From JAZDJJ01 sp043804035 (GTDB lineage Bacteria; Bacteroidota; Bacteroidia; Palsa-948), in contig JAZDJJ010000162.1 in NCBI GenBank assembly GCA_043804035.1, positions 1-6,562 on the forward strand: a stretch of DNA of 6,562 nucleotides, written 5' to 3'. The notes beneath the pieces were generated by a model. The model searched no databases, was not told the origin of the DNA, and was given only the letters and a program-made list of their open reading frames with translations. Shown here one piece after another: positions 3,717 through 6,562 of this stretch; position 1 is the stretch's first letter; every line of letters starts with the position of its first letter. The position numbers and the translations under genes are program-made.

Positions 3717-6485
3717 ATGAAAAAGTTAATATTAATTAGTTCAATTATTGCGATTAGTGCAATGCCTGTTGTATCGCAAAATATAAGTATCAATACCACA
3801 GGTGCAACACCAACAACTCCGAGTATGCTGGAAGTATTGCAACCAAGTACTACAGCAGGTTCAATAGGTTTTTATGTGAATCATTCAGGGATAGCAGGCA
3901 TAGGAGGCACAGGATATGGACTTCAGGCATTAACTTCCGGTGCTTCCTTAAATAATATTGCTGCTTACCTGAATGCTACAGGCGCCACTAATAACTACGC
4001 TTTGATAGTTCCAAGCGGAGGAGGCAGTGTAGGCATCGGAACTGCTGCGCCAAATGCTAAATTAGAAATTGCAGGATCTTCTGATATTACTCAACTTATC
4101 ATCAGAGCAAACGCTACACAAAGCAACACCAATCCACTTATTCAACTTCGTGCCTCTGATGGGACTGTTTTATCATCTTTCCACTCCGATGGAATAACTA
4201 ATACCTTTCTTGGATTAAACGCAGGAAGGGTTAATACTGTGGGAACCGGAAACACTTTTATTGGTTCAAATGCGGGATATTCAAATGCAGGCGCTGGAAG
4301 AGAAAATACAGCAGTAGGTTATCAGGCACTTTATACTTGCAACAATGGACAAATCAATACCGCTATTGGAAATGAAGCATTACGACTAAATAATGGCTTT
4401 TATAATGTGGCTGTTGGAGGAGGTGCATTAGAAAACAATACAAACAATTACAACACAGCAGTAGGAACGTCTGCTCTTGCTATGAGTACAACAGGAGAAT
4501 ATAATGTAGCCGTGGGCTATCAGGCGCTTGGTGCTTGGGGTGCTGTTACTGGTAGTACAGCAGTAGGTGCTAATGCAGGCGCAGCATCCACTGGTCATAG
4601 CAATGTTTTTGTCGGACATAATGCCGGACTTAATTATACTACTGGTAACTGGAACACGATGATTGGACGTGAAGCAGGTGTTGGATCACCGAGTTCAAAT
4701 GGTCAAAATAATGTTTTTGTCGGTTACACAGCAGGATATACGTGTAATGGCAGTAATAACACATTGCTCGGGACAAGTGCAGGTAGCAATATTACAAGTG
4801 GCACAGGAAATATTATGCTTGGTCAGGTTAATGCGCAAAATCCAGCTGGCGATAATCAACTTTCTATCGGCAACCTTATTTTTGCTACCGGAGGTTTCGG
4901 ATCAGGAACAGCGATAGGTACGGGCAACGTAGGCATCGGGACGGCTGCGCCTAAAAGTGTTCTGCATATCCACGTTCCGGATGCTGCCGGTAGTGGCGGT
5001 GGAACTCCACTCGTTTTTTCACGAGAGGACAACGGAACTACTATCTTCAGAGGCGCAGCGATAACCCATCATTTTATTTCCGGTCCAGAAGATTTGTTAG
5101 GTTTTGCAGTTAGCTCCACTGGTTACACTGTACCAACAGCGGAATCTAATTTGCAAATGGTATTGACAAGCGCCGGCAGAGTCGGCATTGGTCTCACTGC
5201 TCCTGCTTCACTGTTTCATTCTGCCGGACAAATTAGCACAGGTATTCCATCAGGCGGACTTGGAGGTGCAGCAGCTGCTACTGGATCTATTCTCTTATAT
5301 AATTCAACAAATACAAATACTACAACCATTCAATCGGGTGTTACTTCTGCAAGTTATGCACTTACTTTACCGACTGCACAAGGCGGTGCTTCTACTTTTT
5401 TACAAAATAACGGTTCAGGAGTATTAAGTTGGGCTGCTGGTGGTGGTGGAAGTGGATGGCTGATAACTGGCAATGCAGGCACAGTGGCAGGCACAAATTT
5501 TATAGGCACCACCGACGAAGTCACCGGCCAGGCATTAGACATACGCACCGACGGCGTCTTGAGAACCCGCATCACCACCAAAGGACAAATAGAAACATAT
5601 AATACCGGAAGTTCTGTATTTATAGGCGAAGGTGCAGGAAATGTTGATGATTTATCCAGTAACCTTAATGTATTTGTTGGCTATCAGGCGGGTTATTCCA
5701 ATACAACAGGTAATAATAACACTGCAATTGGTTATCTATCTCTTCGTACAAATATATCAAGTTATAATAACACTGCAATTGGAGTACAATCACTTTATTC
5801 AAACACTGGTAATGGTAACACTGCAATTGGATATCAAGCCCTTCGTACAAATACAGCTAATGATAATACTGCAATTGGACTTCAGGCACTTTCCTCAAAC
5901 GCAGGTGGTGCTCAGAACACTGCAACCGGGACATACGCACTTGTTTCAAACACAACAGGAAATTACAATACTGCTAATGGATATAGAGCACTTTGGTCCA
6001 ACCAAACAGGTAGTAATAACACTGCAATTGGCTATGAATCTCTTCGTACAAACACAGGTGGTAATAATACTGCAACTGGGTTCTACTCACTTCTTTCAAA
6101 CACAACAGGTAGTAATAACACTGCAAATGGAAGATCTTCTCTTTTCAACAATACAACAGGAGCAAATAATGTAGCTGTGGGCTATCAGGCAGGAGATAAT
6201 CTGACATCAGGAAATAACAATATAATAATTGGATATGATATTGATGCACCTGTTGCTACAAGCAGCAATCAACTTTCTATCGGCAATCTTATTTTTGCTA
6301 CCGGAGGTTTTGGAACAGGAACAGAGATAGGTACGGGCAATGTAGGCATTGGGACGACAAGCCCTACGAGCAAATTACAAGTTGTAGGACTTCCTGAGTA
6401 TGCAGACAACGCAGCAGCTTTAGCAGGGGGACTGACAGTAGGGGCTTTCTATAGAACCGTCGATATTTTAAAAGTTGTTCATTAA
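3717..6485 (+). CDS. Large secreted fibre/adhesin-like protein with YadA-head-like repeats
   Basis: A 922-residue Asn/Gly/Thr-rich protein. Residues 1-20 are a Sec signal peptide (MKK, hydrophobic core, cut near VVS|Q). Four 'VGIG' fibre motifs occur at about 105, 405, 489 and 876. Two repeat arrays of 16-17-residue units, consensus NTAIGYQAL.SNTTGNN, occupy residues about 162-370 and 632-840, resembling the stacked beta-roll heads of YadA-type adhesins. Between them a segment with LTLPTAQGGASTFLQNNG at about 549-566 is typical of Bacteroidota and phage tail-fibre-like proteins. The C-terminus YADNAAALAGGL...FYRT...LKVVH (895-922) is a recurrent natural ending of such proteins, so the gene is complete. 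There is neither a T9SS tail nor an S74 endosialidase chaperone, so its anchoring and trimerisation are unclear. A role in attachment is inferred from architecture; no enzyme motif is seen. Only A-rich sequence precedes the ATG. The gene is separated by 89 bases from the DUF1828 gene and is probably independently transcribed. Confidence 0.85.
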   Translation: MKKLILISSIIAISAMPVVSQNISINTTGATPTTPSMLEVLQPSTTAGSIGFYVNHSGIAGIGGTGYGLQALTSGASLNNIAAYLNATGATNNYALIVPSGGGSVGIGTAAPNAKLEIAGSSDITQLIIRANATQSNTNPLIQLRASDGTVLSSFHSDGITNTFLGLNAGRVNTVGTGNTFIGSNAGYSNAGAGRENTAVGYQALYTCNNGQINTAIGNEALRLNNGFYNVAVGGGALENNTNNYNTAVGTSALAMSTTGEYNVAVGYQALGAWGAVTGSTAVGANAGAASTGHSNVFVGHNAGLNYTTGNWNTMIGREAGVGSPSSNGQNNVFVGYTAGYTCNGSNNTLLGTSAGSNITSGTGNIMLGQVNAQNPAGDNQLSIGNLIFATGGFGSGTAIGTGNVGIGTAAPKSVLHIHVPDAAGSGGGTPLVFSREDNGTTIFRGAAITHHFISGPEDLLGFAVSSTGYTVPTAESNLQMVLTSAGRVGIGLTAPASLFHSAGQISTGIPSGGLGGAAAATGSILLYNSTNTNTTTIQSGVTSASYALTLPTAQGGASTFLQNNGSGVLSWAAGGGGSGWLITGNAGTVAGTNFIGTTDEVTGQALDIRTDGVLRTRITTKGQIETYNTGSSVFIGEGAGNVDDLSSNLNVFVGYQAGYSNTTGNNNTAIGYLSLRTNISSYNNTAIGVQSLYSNTGNGNTAIGYQALRTNTANDNTAIGLQALSSNAGGAQNTATGTYALVSNTTGNYNTANGYRALWSNQTGSNNTAIGYESLRTNTGGNNTATGFYSLLSNTTGSNNTANGRSSLFNNTTGANNVAVGYQAGDNLTSGNNNIIIGYDIDAPVATSSNQLSIGNLIFATGGFGTGTEIGTGNVGIGTTSPTSKLQVVGLPEYADNAAALAGGLTVGAFYRTVDILKVVH
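4200..4826 (+). repeat. Coding repeat array 1 of the fibre protein (degenerate)
   Basis: About twelve units of roughly 16-19 codons encode variations on N(T/V)AVGYQAL...NNN, for example NTAVGYQALYTCNNGQI, NTAIGNEALRLNNGFY and NVFVGHNAGLNYTTGNW. The units are divergent at DNA level and in loop length, which suggests an old array. It is expected to fold as a stacked beta-roll or beta-helix, with the conserved G, A and hydrophobic positions facing inward. Confidence 0.75.
4854..4952 (+). repeat. 99-bp cassette, copy 1
   Basis: Encodes NQLSIGNLIFATGGFGSGTA and onward through VGIGTAAP, immediately after array 1. It matches 88 of 99 bases with 6267-6365 by my count, without gaps, and half of the differences cluster in the last two distinguishing codons. 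The long identity and the same position after each array indicate duplication of an array-plus-cap module inside the gene. Confidence 0.85.
5610..6236 (+). repeat. Coding repeat array 2 of the fibre protein (more homogeneous)
   Basis: Ten to twelve units of 16-17 codons encode NTAIGYQALRTNTAND-like repeats. The DNA word cactgcaattgg recurs at 5720, 5771 and 5819, with the near-copy tactgcaattgg at 5867, i.e. steps of 51, 48 and 48 bases. Later units carry close variants at about 6018, 6069 and 6120. The low divergence suggests more recent expansion or gene conversion than in array 1. The reading frame is kept throughout. Confidence 0.8.
6267..6365 (+). repeat. 99-bp cassette, copy 2
   Basis: Second copy of the cassette at 4854-4952, again directly downstream of a repeat array, encoding NQLSIGNLIFATGGFGTGTE through VGIGTTSP. 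Here it leads into the short C-terminal ending rather than into a further fibre segment. Confidence 0.85.
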
Positions 6486-6507
6486 AGGAAAAATCTAAAA
6501 ATACAAA

Positions 6508-6522
6508 TATAGGACTTACGCA
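6508..6522 (+). repeat. Repeat terminus matching the left element in inverted orientation
   Basis: tataggacttacgca is the exact reverse complement of 170-184. The ten bases ttacgcaaac at 6516-6525 are also identical to 1-10, so this copy has the same orientation as the window's left edge. It begins 22 bases after the stop of the fibre gene. It is probably the left end of another copy of the element; what follows (aacattcatt) differs from the left element, so the interior may be a different variant. Confidence 0.65.
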
Positions 6523-6548
6523 AACATTCATTTATAAACTAAAATTTA

Positions 6549-6562
6549 TGCCACTAAGACAC
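6549..6562. repeat. Possible start of a CACTAAGACAC-type dispersed repeat
   Basis: The window ends in gccactaagacac. This resembles the short 'gccactaagacac(t/a)aag' repeats I recall from intergenic regions of Bacteroidota and environmental genomes. Only 14 bases are visible, so the call is tentative. Confidence 0.25.

Noticed and set aside
5720..6140. Regular short repeats that could suggest a CRISPR array
   Set aside because: The period is 48-51 bases, the repeats are not separated by unique spacers, and the units are in-frame codons of a continuous protein.
5632..6174. 180-codon open frame overlapping repeat array 2
   Set aside because: It is a frame-shifted reading of the tandem repeats (monotonous Gln, Leu, Ile, Thr). 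It stays open only because the repeat units are multiples of three and lack stops in that frame.

Overview
The window looks like an accessory stretch from an AT-rich Bacteroidota chromosome, probably an uncultured or environmental lineage (inference). The support is a protein with a type IX secretion system (T9SS) C-terminal sorting tail preceded by the PLPIELLSF module typical of Bacteroidota surface proteins. A very long Asn/Gly/Thr-rich fibre-like protein of a kind common in that phylum is also present. Start codons mostly lack a strong Shine-Dalgarno sequence, and there are weak matches to the Bacteroidota -7 element TAnnTTTG. All five supported genes lie on the + strand.

Layout. 1-184 is a non-coding, strongly palindromic, MITE-like dispersed repeat cut by the left window edge. 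Its right end, 15 bp at 170-184, recurs as a perfect inverted copy at 6508-6522, so all the genes lie between two oppositely oriented copies of one repeat terminus. 278-931 encodes an unrecognised, very lysine-rich, internally repetitive predicted lipoprotein. 1015-2301 encodes a secreted T9SS-substrate-like protein that carries a short palindromic insertion in frame. 2350-2844 and 2845-3627 are a tightly coupled pair: a small His-rich protein resembling DUF6978, and a protein with DUF1828-like and DUF1829-like halves. 3717-6485 encodes a 922-residue secreted fibre or adhesin-like protein with two arrays of 16-17-residue repeats and a duplicated 99-bp cassette.

How the genes work together. 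Three of the five products are predicted to be exported (lipoprotein, T9SS cargo, fibre), so the locus is weighted toward the cell surface, but nothing shows that these three form one pathway. The cytoplasmic DUF6978-like/DUF1828 pair is the only clear two-gene unit. Its compact architecture, its setting between repeats and its lack of metabolic neighbours make it the best candidate here for an uncharacterised toxin-antitoxin-like or defence-like system. That role is inference. No tRNA, rRNA, transposase or CRISPR array was seen. The gene-free stretch at 1-277 is the repeat element plus an AT-rich leader; the remaining gaps (932-1014, 2302-2349, 3628-3716, 6486-6562) are short and AT-rich.
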